Shown here: one piece after another, positions 50,028-57,295 of the stretch | How the letters are laid out: each line of letters opens with the position of its first letter | Position numbering within the stretch: the stretch's first letter is position 1 | Origin: Candidatus Stackebrandtia excrementipullorum | Lineage (GTDB): Bacteria > Actinomycetota > Actinomycetes > Mycobacteriales > Micromonosporaceae | Direction of reading: 5' to 3' | Assembly (NCBI GenBank): GCA_019113825.1 | Contig: DXGR01000089.1 | Location: 1-57,295, forward strand | Length of the DNA stretch: 57,295 bases | Position numbers and translations under genes: made by a program | Notes under the pieces: model-generated | Told to the model about the DNA's origin: nothing | Databases searched by the model: none | What the model saw: only the letters and a program-made list of their open reading frames with translations

Positions 50028-50627
50028 ATGAGCGAACGTTTCGTCGACGTCTGGTTTGATCCGTCATGTCCCCTGACGTGGAACACGGCCCAATGGATAT
50101 GGAACGTCGCCGACGTCCTGCCCATCACACCACGCTGGCACATCATGAGCCTGGCGGTCCTCAACGAACACCGTGAGAAGGACCCCGAGGGTGACGAGGA
50201 GGGTTACCTGTGGATGCCGGTGCGGATCTGCGCCGCCGTAGAACATCATCATGGCCAAACAGGGCTGGCCGACTTCTACGCCGCGCTGGGCCGGTGGCTG
50301 CACGGAGACGGCGACGTGGGGCCGGAAACGTTCCCCGGAGCGCTCACCGAAGCGGGACTACCCACCGAACTGGCCGCCGCTGCGGGTTCAAATGAATACG
50401 ACGACGCCGTGCGTCGATCTCATGCCGAAGGCATCGGCCTCGTAGGCGACCACGTCGGCACTCCGGTTGTCGCCACGACCTACCGTGGACGGCAGGTCGC
50501 GTGGTTTGGTCCCGTCTTGACCCGCGTCCCCCGTGGTGACGCCGCCGCACAACTGTTCGACGCGGTCGTCACGGTGGTCGGCACCGAGGGCTTCCACGAG
50601 ATCAAGACACGGCCGGTCGTTCCGTGA
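50028..50627 (+). CDS. Rv2466c-like DsbA-family thiol protein (CPLT site)
   Basis: A 199-residue paralogue of the protein at 40378, starting MSERFVDVWFDPSCPLTWNT at ATG 50028. It shares WHIMSLAVLNEHREKDPEG and GIGLVGDHVGTPVV with the family, but its active site is CPLT in place of CPWA or CPWC. One Cys remains. It may react with mycothiol-linked substrates. It begins 10 bases after the unknown gene at 49355, so the two are co-transcribed, and its stop overlaps a hairpin. Confidence 0.87.
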   Translation: MSERFVDVWFDPSCPLTWNTAQWIWNVADVLPITPRWHIMSLAVLNEHREKDPEGDEEGYLWMPVRICAAVEHHHGQTGLADFYAALGRWLHGDGDVGPETFPGALTEAGLPTELAAAAGSNEYDDAVRRSHAEGIGLVGDHVGTPVVATTYRGRQVAWFGPVLTRVPRGDAAAQLFDAVVTVVGTEGFHEIKTRPVVP

Positions 50628-50658
50628 CGCGCGCCCGGCACACCGGCCGGACGCGCGT
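50627..50658. terminator. Possible terminator between convergent genes
   Basis: Arms ACGCGCG (50627-50633) and CGCGCGT (50652-50658) enclose a shorter CCGG/CCGG stem. The structure is imperfect and overlaps the stop codon at 50625-50627. Confidence 0.4.
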
Positions 50659-50667
50659 GGGCCGTGA

Positions 50668-52074
50668 TCACGCCACGAACTCCCTCACCGCCGCGGTCAG
50701 GGCCACAAGCCCTCGTTTCGCATCGGTGAAGTACATGCCCGTGTTGGGCGCGCTGTAAAGCTCGTTGTCGATTCCGGCGTAACCGTGTCCCATGGAGCGT
50801 TTGACGACCACCACGTTGCGCGCGGCGTCGACGTCCAGGATCGGCATACCCGAGATCGGGTTGCCCGGGCGTCGAGCCGCCGGGTTGGTCACGTCGTTGG
50901 CGCCGATGACCAAAGCCACGTCCACTTGACCGAACTCGGGGTTGATGTCCTCCATTTCCCGCAGTTGCGGATACGGGACGTTCGCCTCGGCCAACAGGAC
51001 GTTCATGTGACCGGGCATGCGACCGGCAACGGGATGGATCGCATAGGAGACAGATACTCCGTGTTTCTCCAGCAGCTCACCAAGCCCGGCCAATTCGTGT
51101 TGCGCCTGGGCCGCGGCAAGCCCGTAACCGGGCACGACCACGACCTTACGGGCGTAGGCAAGTTGGATCGCCACATCGTCGACGGAGACCGATCGGACCG
51201 CGGCCGCCTCTCCGGCTTCCACCGAAACATCGTCACCGGTGCCGAACCCGCCGATGATGATGTTGGCGATCGAACGGTTCATCGCGTCGGCCATCAGCTT
51301 CGTCAAGATCGCGCCCGCCGCTCCGACAAGCGCACCGGCGATGATCAGTGTCATCTCGCCCAGAACGAAGCCGGCCATGGCGACCGCCGTTCCGGTGAAC
51401 GCGTTGAGCAGTGAGATGACCACCGGCATGTCGGCCCCACCGATCGGGAGAACCATCGTCACACCGAACACGAGCGACGCCGTCAACAACAGGAGCATCG
51501 GCCACACGCTCGTCGGATCGACGACCAGCCACACCACGCCGACGGCGAAAGCGACGCTCAACACGATGTTGAGGACACCCGAACCCTTGAAGACGATCGG
51601 TCGACCGGGGACCATCCCCTGGAGCTTTCCAGCCGCAACAAGAGAGCCGGTGAATGTCACCGCACCGATGACGATGTCGAGGCCACCGGGGACGGTCACC
51701 TGTGGGAGGAGATGGGCCACATCCTCCTGGCGGATGTGTTCGACGGCCAACAGGACCGCCGCGCCGCCACCGACCGCGTTGAACAGGCTCACCAGCTGAG
51801 GCATCGCCGTCATTTCGACGGTGCGAGCCAGGTACAGACCGGCTACCGAACCCACCGCCAACGCGAGGACCATGACGATCCATCCGGTCGCCGTGATGGC
51901 TCCCTGGTCGGCCATGAGGACGGCGGTGGCCCCGATCGCGACGGTCATGGCACCGGCCGACAACAGGTTGCCGCGCCGCGCCGTCGCCGGAGAGTTCATC
52001 AGATGCAGCCCCAGGACCAGGCAGGCCGCCGCGGCCAAAAAGACGTATCGGATAACCGTTTCGGTGGTGCTCAT
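50668..52074 (-). CDS. pntB: NAD(P) transhydrogenase beta subunit
   Basis: Membrane subunit of the proton-translocating transhydrogenase that makes NADPH from NADH and NADP+. The 468-residue protein has about 9-10 helices (residues 7-270), then the NADP-binding dIII domain with VVVPGYGLAAAQAQH, IHPVAGRMPGHMNVLLAEA, VALVIGANDVTNPAA and KRSMGHGYAGIDNELY. It overlaps pntAb by 4 bases. Together pntAa, pntAb and pntB form a split, three-gene version of the enzyme. Confidence 0.95.
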   Translation of the reverse strand: MSTTETVIRYVFLAAAACLVLGLHLMNSPATARRGNLLSAGAMTVAIGATAVLMADQGAITATGWIVMVLALAVGSVAGLYLARTVEMTAMPQLVSLFNAVGGGAAVLLAVEHIRQEDVAHLLPQVTVPGGLDIVIGAVTFTGSLVAAGKLQGMVPGRPIVFKGSGVLNIVLSVAFAVGVVWLVVDPTSVWPMLLLLTASLVFGVTMVLPIGGADMPVVISLLNAFTGTAVAMAGFVLGEMTLIIAGALVGAAGAILTKLMADAMNRSIANIIIGGFGTGDDVSVEAGEAAAVRSVSVDDVAIQLAYARKVVVVPGYGLAAAQAQHELAGLGELLEKHGVSVSYAIHPVAGRMPGHMNVLLAEANVPYPQLREMEDINPEFGQVDVALVIGANDVTNPAARRPGNPISGMPILDVDAARNVVVVKRSMGHGYAGIDNELYSAPNTGMYFTDAKRGLVALTAAVREFVA

Positions 52075-52385
52075 GCCTTATCACCGGCCTTTGCGCCGCT
52101 GTCGGGTCGTGCCTTGAACATGTGAAGCATGCGATCGGTGACCACGTATCCGCCCACCACGTTCATGGCGCCGAACGCGACGGCCACGAACGCGAGGATG
52201 TAACCGAAAACGCCGTCGGCGGTCGCGGTGATCAGCATCGCACCGATCACGACAATGCCGTGAATGGAGTTGGCCCCCGACATGAGCGGGGTATGCAGTG
52301 TTGCCGGGACCTTGCTGATGACTTCGAAACCAACGAGAACGCCCAGCACGAAGACGGTGACGGCGGTCAACAACTCAAGTTCCAT
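52071..52385 (-). CDS. pntAb: NAD(P) transhydrogenase alpha subunit, membrane part
   Basis: A 104-residue membrane protein with three helices that corresponds to the C-terminal part of E. coli PntA. It contains VLGVLVGFEVISKVPATLHT and PLMSGANSIHGIVVIGAML, both highly conserved in transhydrogenase dII. It overlaps pntAa by 11 bases and pntB by 4, so translation is coupled. Confidence 0.93.
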   Translation of the reverse strand: MELELLTAVTVFVLGVLVGFEVISKVPATLHTPLMSGANSIHGIVVIGAMLITATADGVFGYILAFVAVAFGAMNVVGGYVVTDRMLHMFKARPDSGAKAGDKA

Positions 52386-53550
52386 CGGTGTCTCCCGGTT
52401 GACTCGTTGGAGGGGACGCGTCGGCCGTCGCCGAGTTCACCGCTCGGCCCTGATGGGTCACCAACAACGCCGACGTGATCTCGTCGTCGACGTCGACGGT
52501 GACCCCCGAGTCCGTGATGAGGTGGTTCAGCACCGCGCTGATGTTGCGGGCATAGGCGGCCGAAGCCGAAGGGGCCATTTCGGAGGCGAGGTTGCCCGCA
52601 CCGATCACCGTGACGCCGTTGTGCGTTTCAACGGTCGCGTCCGGTTTGGCGCCTTCCACGTTGCCGCCCAGTTCTCCGGCCGCCATGTCGACGACGACGG
52701 AACCGGCGCGCATTCCGGCGATGGCGGTTTCGGTCACCAGCACCGGGGGTTTACGGCCGGGAACTTTGGCGGTGGTGATCACGATGTCGAAACGGCCGAT
52801 GGCTTCGGCCAACTCCGACTGTTGAGCGTCGCGCTCAGCCTGATTCAGCTGACGAGCGTAGCCTCCCTCACCGGTACCGGCTATGACCGATGCGAGTTCC
52901 AGGAAGCGCGCTCCGAGAGATTCGACCTCGTCCTTGGCCTCGGGCCGTACGTCGTAGGCGGTGACGACGGCTCCGAGCCGGCGTGCGGTCCCGATCGCCG
53001 CCAAGCCCGCGACACCGGTGCCCAGGACCAGCACCGTCGCGGGCTGGGAGGTGCCGGCCGCGGTGGTCAACATCGGTAGGTAACGGCCGTACGCGTTCGC
53101 CGCGACCAGCGCGGCCTTGTATCCGGACACGTTGGCCTGTGAACTCAACACGTCCATGCTTTGCGCCCGGCTCAGTTGTCGAGGGAGCAGGTCCAAGCTC
53201 AGCACAGTGGCTTCGGAGGATTGGAGGCTGTTCATGAGTTCGGTGCGGTACAGGGGTTCAAACGTCCCGATCAGGATTTGGCCGGGCCGCACTCCCGGCG
53301 GTTCGCACGGGTTGACGCAGCAGAGGATGTCCGAGTCCTCCACGACCTCGCCGACGGGAGAGACCCGGGCGCCGATGGCCACGTAGTCTTCGTCGGCATG
53401 GCGGCTGGCGACCCCGGCGTTCGTTTCGACGATCACGGCGATGTCCTTGGCTATCAGTCGGGCCGCGACTTCGGGGGTGATCGCCACACGTTTCTCGCCG
53501 GGATGTCGTTCCCGGATGACGCCCACGGTGGTCTTTACCACGGTTGTCAC
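52375..53550 (-). CDS. pntAa: NAD(P) transhydrogenase alpha subunit, NAD-binding part
   Basis: Soluble dI subunit that binds NADH, homologous to alanine dehydrogenase. It has 391 residues starting at GTG 53550 (VTTVVKTTVGVIRERHPGEK). Typical segments are KRVAITPEVAARLIAKD, the Rossmann motif VLVLGTGVAGLAAIGTARRL and VITTAKVPGRKPPVLVTETA. It is the first gene of the pnt operon. The longer frame to 53643 has a Pro-rich non-conserved start. The upstream region faces the Nudix gene. Confidence 0.94.
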   Translation of the reverse strand: MTTVVKTTVGVIRERHPGEKRVAITPEVAARLIAKDIAVIVETNAGVASRHADEDYVAIGARVSPVGEVVEDSDILCCVNPCEPPGVRPGQILIGTFEPLYRTELMNSLQSSEATVLSLDLLPRQLSRAQSMDVLSSQANVSGYKAALVAANAYGRYLPMLTTAAGTSQPATVLVLGTGVAGLAAIGTARRLGAVVTAYDVRPEAKDEVESLGARFLELASVIAGTGEGGYARQLNQAERDAQQSELAEAIGRFDIVITTAKVPGRKPPVLVTETAIAGMRAGSVVVDMAAGELGGNVEGAKPDATVETHNGVTVIGAGNLASEMAPSASAAYARNISAVLNHLITDSGVTVDVDDEITSALLVTHQGRAVNSATADASPPTSQPGDTDGT

Positions 53551-53868
53551 CTCGCATTCTGTTGATGTCGAATGATGGAGTCGTCGGCGCGCGTCGCCGT
53601 GCGCCTGGGGCGGTGGCGGCGGCACGATGACCGCCGGGGTCAACAGAGCGGTGTGGTCAGCCTTACTCGTACGACTGTACTGTTTTATCGTCGTCTATGG
53701 GTGTGGTAAGCAACCCGGGAGCGACGGCTCACGAACCCCACGTTTCGACGGCCCCAGGCCGTCACCGTCGATGCGTTCCGCATCTCATCCACAGGTGCAC
53801 GATTTTCTCTCAAGACCTCATCCGTCACGGCCCCATGACAAGCACCGCACAACGAACAGGATGCGAAT
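53551..53868. other. Divergent promoter region, pnt operon and Nudix gene
   Basis: About 318 bases. An AT-richer stretch near 53670-53705 may hold the promoters. I see no small gene or convincing operator. Confidence 0.4.
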
Positions 53869-54336
53869 ATGAGTTTCCGGCTCGCGGCCTACGCCGTGTG
53901 CGTAGAGGACGACAAAGTCCTACTCGCCTGGAACGTGCCTGCCGTGGGCGAGTCGACCTGGACTCTCCCCGGCGGCGGTGTCGAACACGGCGAGGACCCG
54001 TTTGACGCCGTGATCCGCGAAGTCACCGAGGAAACCGGGTGCAGCGCCGTGGTGGAACGCCTGCTGGGCGTGGATTCTCGCGTCATCCCCGCACACGAGG
54101 CGCGCGCGGGCGTCACACATCACAACGTCGGAGTGTTCTACCTGGTGCGGATCACCGGAGGTGAACCCCGGCCGGAACCGAACGGAGAGGTCGCGATGTC
54201 GGCCTGGACACCGCTGGCCGCGGTCACCACACTTCCCCGCTCCTCCCTGGTCGACATCGGCATCGCGCTGGCGCGCACCACACCCGCGACCGGGCACGTC
54301 GCTCCCGCCCCCGTCGGCGAGCTGGTTCGGCACTAG
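53869..54336 (+). CDS. Nudix hydrolase
   Basis: A 155-residue hydrolase of nucleoside diphosphates linked to another group. The complete Nudix box is GGGVEHGEDPFDAVIREVTE followed by ETG, which matches G-x5-E-x7-R-E-U-x-E-E-x-G. Substrate specificity is not predictable. The final codons are CAC TAG, and the TAG lies inside the 9-base repeat that flanks the IS630 element, so the gene ends exactly at the insertion without being damaged. Confidence 0.92.
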   Translation: MSFRLAAYAVCVEDDKVLLAWNVPAVGESTWTLPGGGVEHGEDPFDAVIREVTEETGCSAVVERLLGVDSRVIPAHEARAGVTHHNVGVFYLVRITGGEPRPEPNGEVAMSAWTPLAAVTTLPRSSLVDIGIALARTTPATGHVAPAPVGELVRH

Positions 54337-54340
54337 TGGC
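54332..54340. repeat. Left copy of 9-bp direct repeat flanking the IS
   Basis: actagtggc, identical to 55524-55532. It contains the Nudix stop codon and a CTAG, the type of site favoured by IS630 elements. Confidence 0.65.
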
Positions 54341-55523
54341 TTGACCGGATTGGTTGGTTGGGTAATTTCGGACTGCTTGTCCGTTTCGGATGGTGGTGGG
54401 TTGATCGATCCTTGAGACCGGAGGTGGTCTCATGGCCCGACCTGCGGAAGTGTTCGTCCGGCCGCTCACGACGAGCGAAGGCCAGAAGCTACAACGGATT
54501 ACGCGCCGTTCTACCGACCCGATCCGGTTGCGGCGAGCGGCAGTGGTGATGATGTCCGGCCAAGGCCAGACCGCGGCCGATATCGCGAACCTGTGGCAGG
54601 CCTCCGAGGACTGGGTCCGCGAGATCATCCACGCGTTCAACGAAAGCGGGTTCGACGCGCTCGACCCAAAATGGGCCGGGGGTCGGCCGAGCGAGACTGA
54701 CCCCCAGACCCGAGCCCAGATCACGGCGATGGCCAAGACCGATCCGGCCGCGCTCGGATTGCCGTTCAGTCGTTGGAGCCTGAGCAAACTCGCCGACCAC
54801 CTCCGCCGCGAACGCATCGCCGACCTGGGCCGCGAAACCCTGCGCGGCCTGCTGCGCTCCGAGGGCGTGTCCTGGCAGGCCACGCAGACCTGGAAGGGCT
54901 CGAACGACCCCGACTTCGTACCCAAAATGCGCCGCATCCTCGACCTCTACTACCACTCGCCCGAAGACGGGCGGGTGATCTGCGCCGACGAGTTCGGGCC
55001 CTTGAACCTCCAGCCGCGCCCGGGGAGGGGTTGGTTCGCCCGCTCCAGACCGAAGCGCCTGCGGGCCACCTACAACCGCAAAGGCGGGATGCGGCACATG
55101 CTCGCCGCGCTCGACCTGGCCACCGGTGAGATCACCTACCGGATCAAGGACCGGAAACGCTGGAGGGAGTGGCTGGCGTTTTTGAAGGCGCTGCGCGCCA
55201 AATGGTCCGAGGGTCGGATCTATCTGATCGTCGACAACTTCAGCCCGCACAAGAAGCGCGAGGTCCTCACCTGGTGCGCGGCCAACGACATCGAGTTGGT
55301 GTTCTTGCCGACCCACGCCTCGTGGCTGAACTGGATCGAGGCCGAGTTCGCCGCGCTCCGCGACTTCGCCCTCAACGGCACCGACTACCGATCCCATGCC
55401 CAGCAAGGCAAAGCCATCAGCGACTACATCAGGTGGCGGAACCGAAACGCCAGCCCCAAAACAGGATTCGCGATCAACTCCAAGATCCGCCACCCTGATT
55501 ACCGGCCCAAGGTACCCGTATGA
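54341..55523 (+). mobile_element. IS630-family insertion sequence
   Basis: An element of about 1.18 kb with one transposase gene. The ends (54341-54366 and 55498-55523) can be aligned as inverted repeats without gaps, 15 of 26 positions matching and sharing an inner GGTAAT. It is flanked by the 9-base repeat actagtggc. IS630 elements normally duplicate only TA, so the true ends may instead be 54336 and 55525, next to a TA. Under either reading the restored site is a single CTAG where the Nudix and soxR stop codons meet. Confidence 0.7.
54432..55523 (+). CDS. IS630-family transposase
   Basis: A 363-residue transposase. The N-terminal helix-turn-helix region (RLRRAAVVMMSGQGQTAADI) and winged-helix linker (GGRPSETDPQTR, WSLSKLADHL) are followed by the DDE catalytic domain with Asp186 (VICADEFGPL), Asp268 (YLIVDNFSPHK) and Glu303 (WLNWIEAEFAAL), spacing DD34E, as in IS630/Tc1-mariner enzymes. 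All catalytic residues are present and there is no frameshift, so the element may be active. ATG 54432 has GGAGG upstream. Confidence 0.95.
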   Translation: MARPAEVFVRPLTTSEGQKLQRITRRSTDPIRLRRAAVVMMSGQGQTAADIANLWQASEDWVREIIHAFNESGFDALDPKWAGGRPSETDPQTRAQITAMAKTDPAALGLPFSRWSLSKLADHLRRERIADLGRETLRGLLRSEGVSWQATQTWKGSNDPDFVPKMRRILDLYYHSPEDGRVICADEFGPLNLQPRPGRGWFARSRPKRLRATYNRKGGMRHMLAALDLATGEITYRIKDRKRWREWLAFLKALRAKWSEGRIYLIVDNFSPHKKREVLTWCAANDIELVFLPTHASWLNWIEAEFAALRDFALNGTDYRSHAQQGKAISDYIRWRNRNASPKTGFAINSKIRHPDYRPKVPV

Positions 55524-55532
55524 ACTAGTGGC
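55524..55532. repeat. Right copy of 9-bp direct repeat flanking the IS
   Basis: actagtggc, identical to 54332-54340. It contains the soxR stop codon on the minus strand. Confidence 0.65.
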
Positions 55533-55995
55533 GCTCCTGAGACAGTTCGTCTATATGGAGCCGGACGGGGCCGGGCCCCTGCTCCTGGAGCGTGTCGTCG
55601 GGGTTGAGGAGCAGACAGGCTTTCATGGAGAGGCAGCCGCAGCCGATGCAGCCTGTCAGTTCGTGTTCGAGCCGTTCGATCGCCCGACGGCGCTCCTCGA
55701 GGCGACGTTTCCAAGTACGCGAGACCTGCTGCCATTCCTCATGGGTGGGGGCGCGGTCGAGCGAGAGGGCGGCGAAGACCTGCCCGACGTCGCCGAGTGG
55801 GATGCCCAGGCGCTTGGCGACGATGAGGAGCGAGATCCGCCGGAGCATGTGGCGCGGGTACCGGCGCTGGTTGGCGCCGTTGCGGCGGCTCGCGATGAGG
55901 CCGCGGCGCTCGTAGAAGTGGAGTGCCGAGACCGTGACGCCGGTGCGGCGGCTGACGTCGCCGATCGAGAGCTCGTCGTCTGGGCTGGGCGTCAC
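55525..55995 (-). CDS. soxR: SoxR-type redox-sensing MerR regulator
   Basis: A 156-residue MerR-family activator with an N-terminal helix-turn-helix (LSIGDVSRRTGVTVSALHFY), a dimer helix and the [2Fe-2S] motif C116-x2-C119-x-C121-x5-C127 (GCIGCGCLSMKAC). The cluster senses redox-cycling compounds. In actinobacteria SoxR usually controls small regulons of transporters and reductases, and the MFS gene just upstream (11-base gap) is a likely partner. I start at GTG 55995 after GGGAG. The frame continues far upstream through the MFS gene but that part is out of frame with it and not real. Confidence 0.93.
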   Translation of the reverse strand: MTPSPDDELSIGDVSRRTGVTVSALHFYERRGLIASRRNGANQRRYPRHMLRRISLLIVAKRLGIPLGDVGQVFAALSLDRAPTHEEWQQVSRTWKRRLEERRRAIERLEHELTGCIGCGCLSMKACLLLNPDDTLQEQGPGPVRLHIDELSQERH

Positions 55996-56006
55996 GGTCT
56001 CGCTCC

Positions 56007-57295
56007 CTACGGCTTGCGGCGCGGCGCGCGGGTGAAGATCAGCGCGGCCACGACGATAGACAACACGAGGCACAGTATCCCCGTGCCCAGTTGCGTCATG
56101 CGCCAAGACCAGGTGAACGCGTCGAGCTCGACGGTGTGATCGACGCCGAGCCGCCCGGCACTGACTTCGGCCGCGTGAGTCCCGTCGCCGAGCCGGTGTG
56201 TCAGCAGCCCCGTGATCGTGGCGCTGAACGCAGCGATTACGAGTGCCTCGGCGGCTCCGCGCAGCGTGTTGAGGAATCCGGCTGCCATGCCCACCGCCTC
56301 GGCCGGGGCCAGGGCCATCGCCTGGCCGTCGGTGATGCCGAACGAGGATCCCATGCCGATCCCGATGAGCAGCAACGGGAAGGCGACCGAGGCAAGCGGC
56401 CGGTCGGGGGTCAGGGCCATGAGCCACAGATTGCCGGCCACGACCAGCGCCAGTGCCACCATGATGAGCAGCTTCGCCGAGACACCACGGTTGACCAGGG
56501 CCGCGGCGGTCATCGGCATGATCAGGACCGGCGCGGTGAGCAGTAGCATCGCCGTCCCCGATGCTGCGGGCGACATGTCGCCCGCAGCTTGGAGGTAGGT
56601 CGGCAGGAAGACGAGCGCGCCGAGGAAGCCGATGGAGGTCGTCAGGGTGGCCATGCTCCAGCCCATGAACGCGCGGTTCGCGACCAGCAACGGTGCAAGA
56701 ACCGGCGAAGCGCTCTTGCGCTGGGACGCGGCGAAGACGACGAGCGCGACCAGGCCTGCGGCGGTGCAGGTGAGGACGGCCGGGTGTGTCCAGCCCAGAG
56801 CCGGGGCTTCGAGAAGGGCGAACATGAGCAGTGTCAGTGAGGCGACGAACAGGACGCTGCCGACCCAGTCGGTGCGGGCCCCGCTCGTCCGGGACTCGCG
56901 AACCCAGGTCGCGCCGAGGGTGACGAGAAGGCCGATCGCAGCGAACACCGCGAACGAGCCTTGCCATCCGGTGGCGGCGATGAGGAGCCCGGAGAGAGTC
57001 GGCCCGACCGCGATGCCGACACCAGCCATCGTGCCCATGAGTGCGAACGCGCGATTGCGCGCGGCCCCTTCGAACTCGGAGGCCAGGATCGCACCGCCCG
57101 CGGCCATGATGCCCGCGCCTCCCGCACCGGAGATGATCCGCGCGATGTCGATAAGCGCGATCGACACTCCGGAGGCCGTGACTGCGAACCCGGCAGTGAA
57201 CACGAGCGCGGAGGTGATGAACAATCGGCGGCGGCCGATGCGGTCGGCCGCCGCTCCCGCGACAAGCGTCATGGCAGCGAACGCCAGGTTGTACC
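56007..57295 (-). CDS. MFS efflux transporter, 5' end outside window
   Basis: At least 428 residues of a major facilitator protein of the drug/proton antiporter type. The motif GAAADRIGRRRLF (motif A, loop 2-3) is near the visible N-terminus, so only the first helix and start codon are missing. About 11-13 hydrophobic helices follow, with a basic C-terminus RAPRRKP. It is upstream of soxR in the same direction and may be controlled by it. The substrate is unknown; export of a redox-active compound would fit. Confidence 0.88.
   Translation of the reverse strand, partial: YNLAFAAMTLVAGAAADRIGRRRLFITSALVFTAGFAVTASGVSIALIDIARIISGAGGAGIMAAGGAILASEFEGAARNRAFALMGTMAGVGIAVGPTLSGLLIAATGWQGSFAVFAAIGLLVTLGATWVRESRTSGARTDWVGSVLFVASLTLLMFALLEAPALGWTHPAVLTCTAAGLVALVVFAASQRKSASPVLAPLLVANRAFMGWSMATLTTSIGFLGALVFLPTYLQAAGDMSPAASGTAMLLLTAPVLIMPMTAAALVNRGVSAKLLIMVALALVVAGNLWLMALTPDRPLASVAFPLLLIGIGMGSSFGITDGQAMALAPAEAVGMAAGFLNTLRGAAEALVIAAFSATITGLLTHRLGDGTHAAEVSAGRLGVDHTVELDAFTWSWRMTQLGTGILCLVLSIVVAALIFTRAPRRKP

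Noticed and set aside
55525-56967. A 480-codon minus-strand ORF containing soxR
   Set aside because: Only the last 156 codons are SoxR. The upstream part is an out-of-frame reading of the MFS gene with random Arg/Gly/His composition.

Overview
The window is 57.3 kb of high-GC, gene-dense chromosome from an actinobacterium. Lineage evidence includes a DUF3145 protein, mycothiol-linked families (an MDMPI-type enzyme and two Rv2466c-like proteins), many GTG/TTG starts, and gene order. The backbone ilvB-ilvN-ilvC / gatC-gatA-gatB / ligA / metE-like / mnmA / iscS / etfB-etfA / GT4 glucan synthase follows the order I recall for Mycobacterium tuberculosis (about Rv3001c to Rv3032) and partly for Streptomyces coelicolor (ilv-gat-lig with GGDEF-EAL genes between). 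Genus cannot be fixed by reading alone; a Glycomyces- or Micromonospora-like lineage is a guess. No tRNA, rRNA, CRISPR array or prophage was seen.

Layout. 1-9.4 kb: an edge-truncated lipoprotein gene, then the branched-chain amino acid genes ilvBNC, headed by a leader-peptide attenuator, a membrane PAS-GGDEF-EAL protein, and ilvD. 9.4-16.8 kb: an S26 signal peptidase with a histone-H1-like tail, a MauE/TlpA/ABC exporter cassette, a MoaD-like protein with a BNR-repeat protein, a PH-domain protein and a 2-hydroxyacid dehydrogenase. 16.8-25.4 kb: a PQQ-type sugar dehydrogenase lipoprotein, a membrane metallophosphoesterase, gatCAB, and a second GGDEF-EAL protein at the place of Streptomyces rmdB. 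25.4-38.3 kb: ligA, metE-like, mnmA, iscS, an XRE-type regulator, bioY, etfBA, a dTMP-kinase-like gene, a PLDc_N-type membrane protein and a GT4 glucan synthase.

38.3-54.3 kb is more mixed: DUF3145, an Ala/Lys- and Pro/His-rich protein, two Rv2466c-like thiol proteins, beta-carbonic anhydrase, an MDMPI enzyme, DedA, a two-component system whose kinase has an extra C-terminal extracytoplasmic domain, a Sfp-type phosphopantetheinyl transferase, a secreted LAS-type zinc peptidase candidate, dodecin, a tandem universal stress protein, two unknown proteins, the three-subunit transhydrogenase pntAa-pntAb-pntB and a Nudix hydrolase. 54.3-57.3 kb: an IS630-family element placed exactly where the Nudix and soxR stop codons face each other, then soxR and an edge-truncated MFS efflux gene.

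The housekeeping part links amino acid synthesis (ilv), tRNA charging and thiolation (gatCAB, iscS, mnmA), DNA ligation, electron transfer (etf) and NADPH balance (pnt). The less ordinary items are the ilv leader, the peptidase with a histone-like tail, the redox/export cassette, the kinase with a BamE-like tail, the LAS-type secreted protein and the IS630 insertion. Many convergent gene pairs are separated by long perfect hairpins that read as bidirectional terminators.
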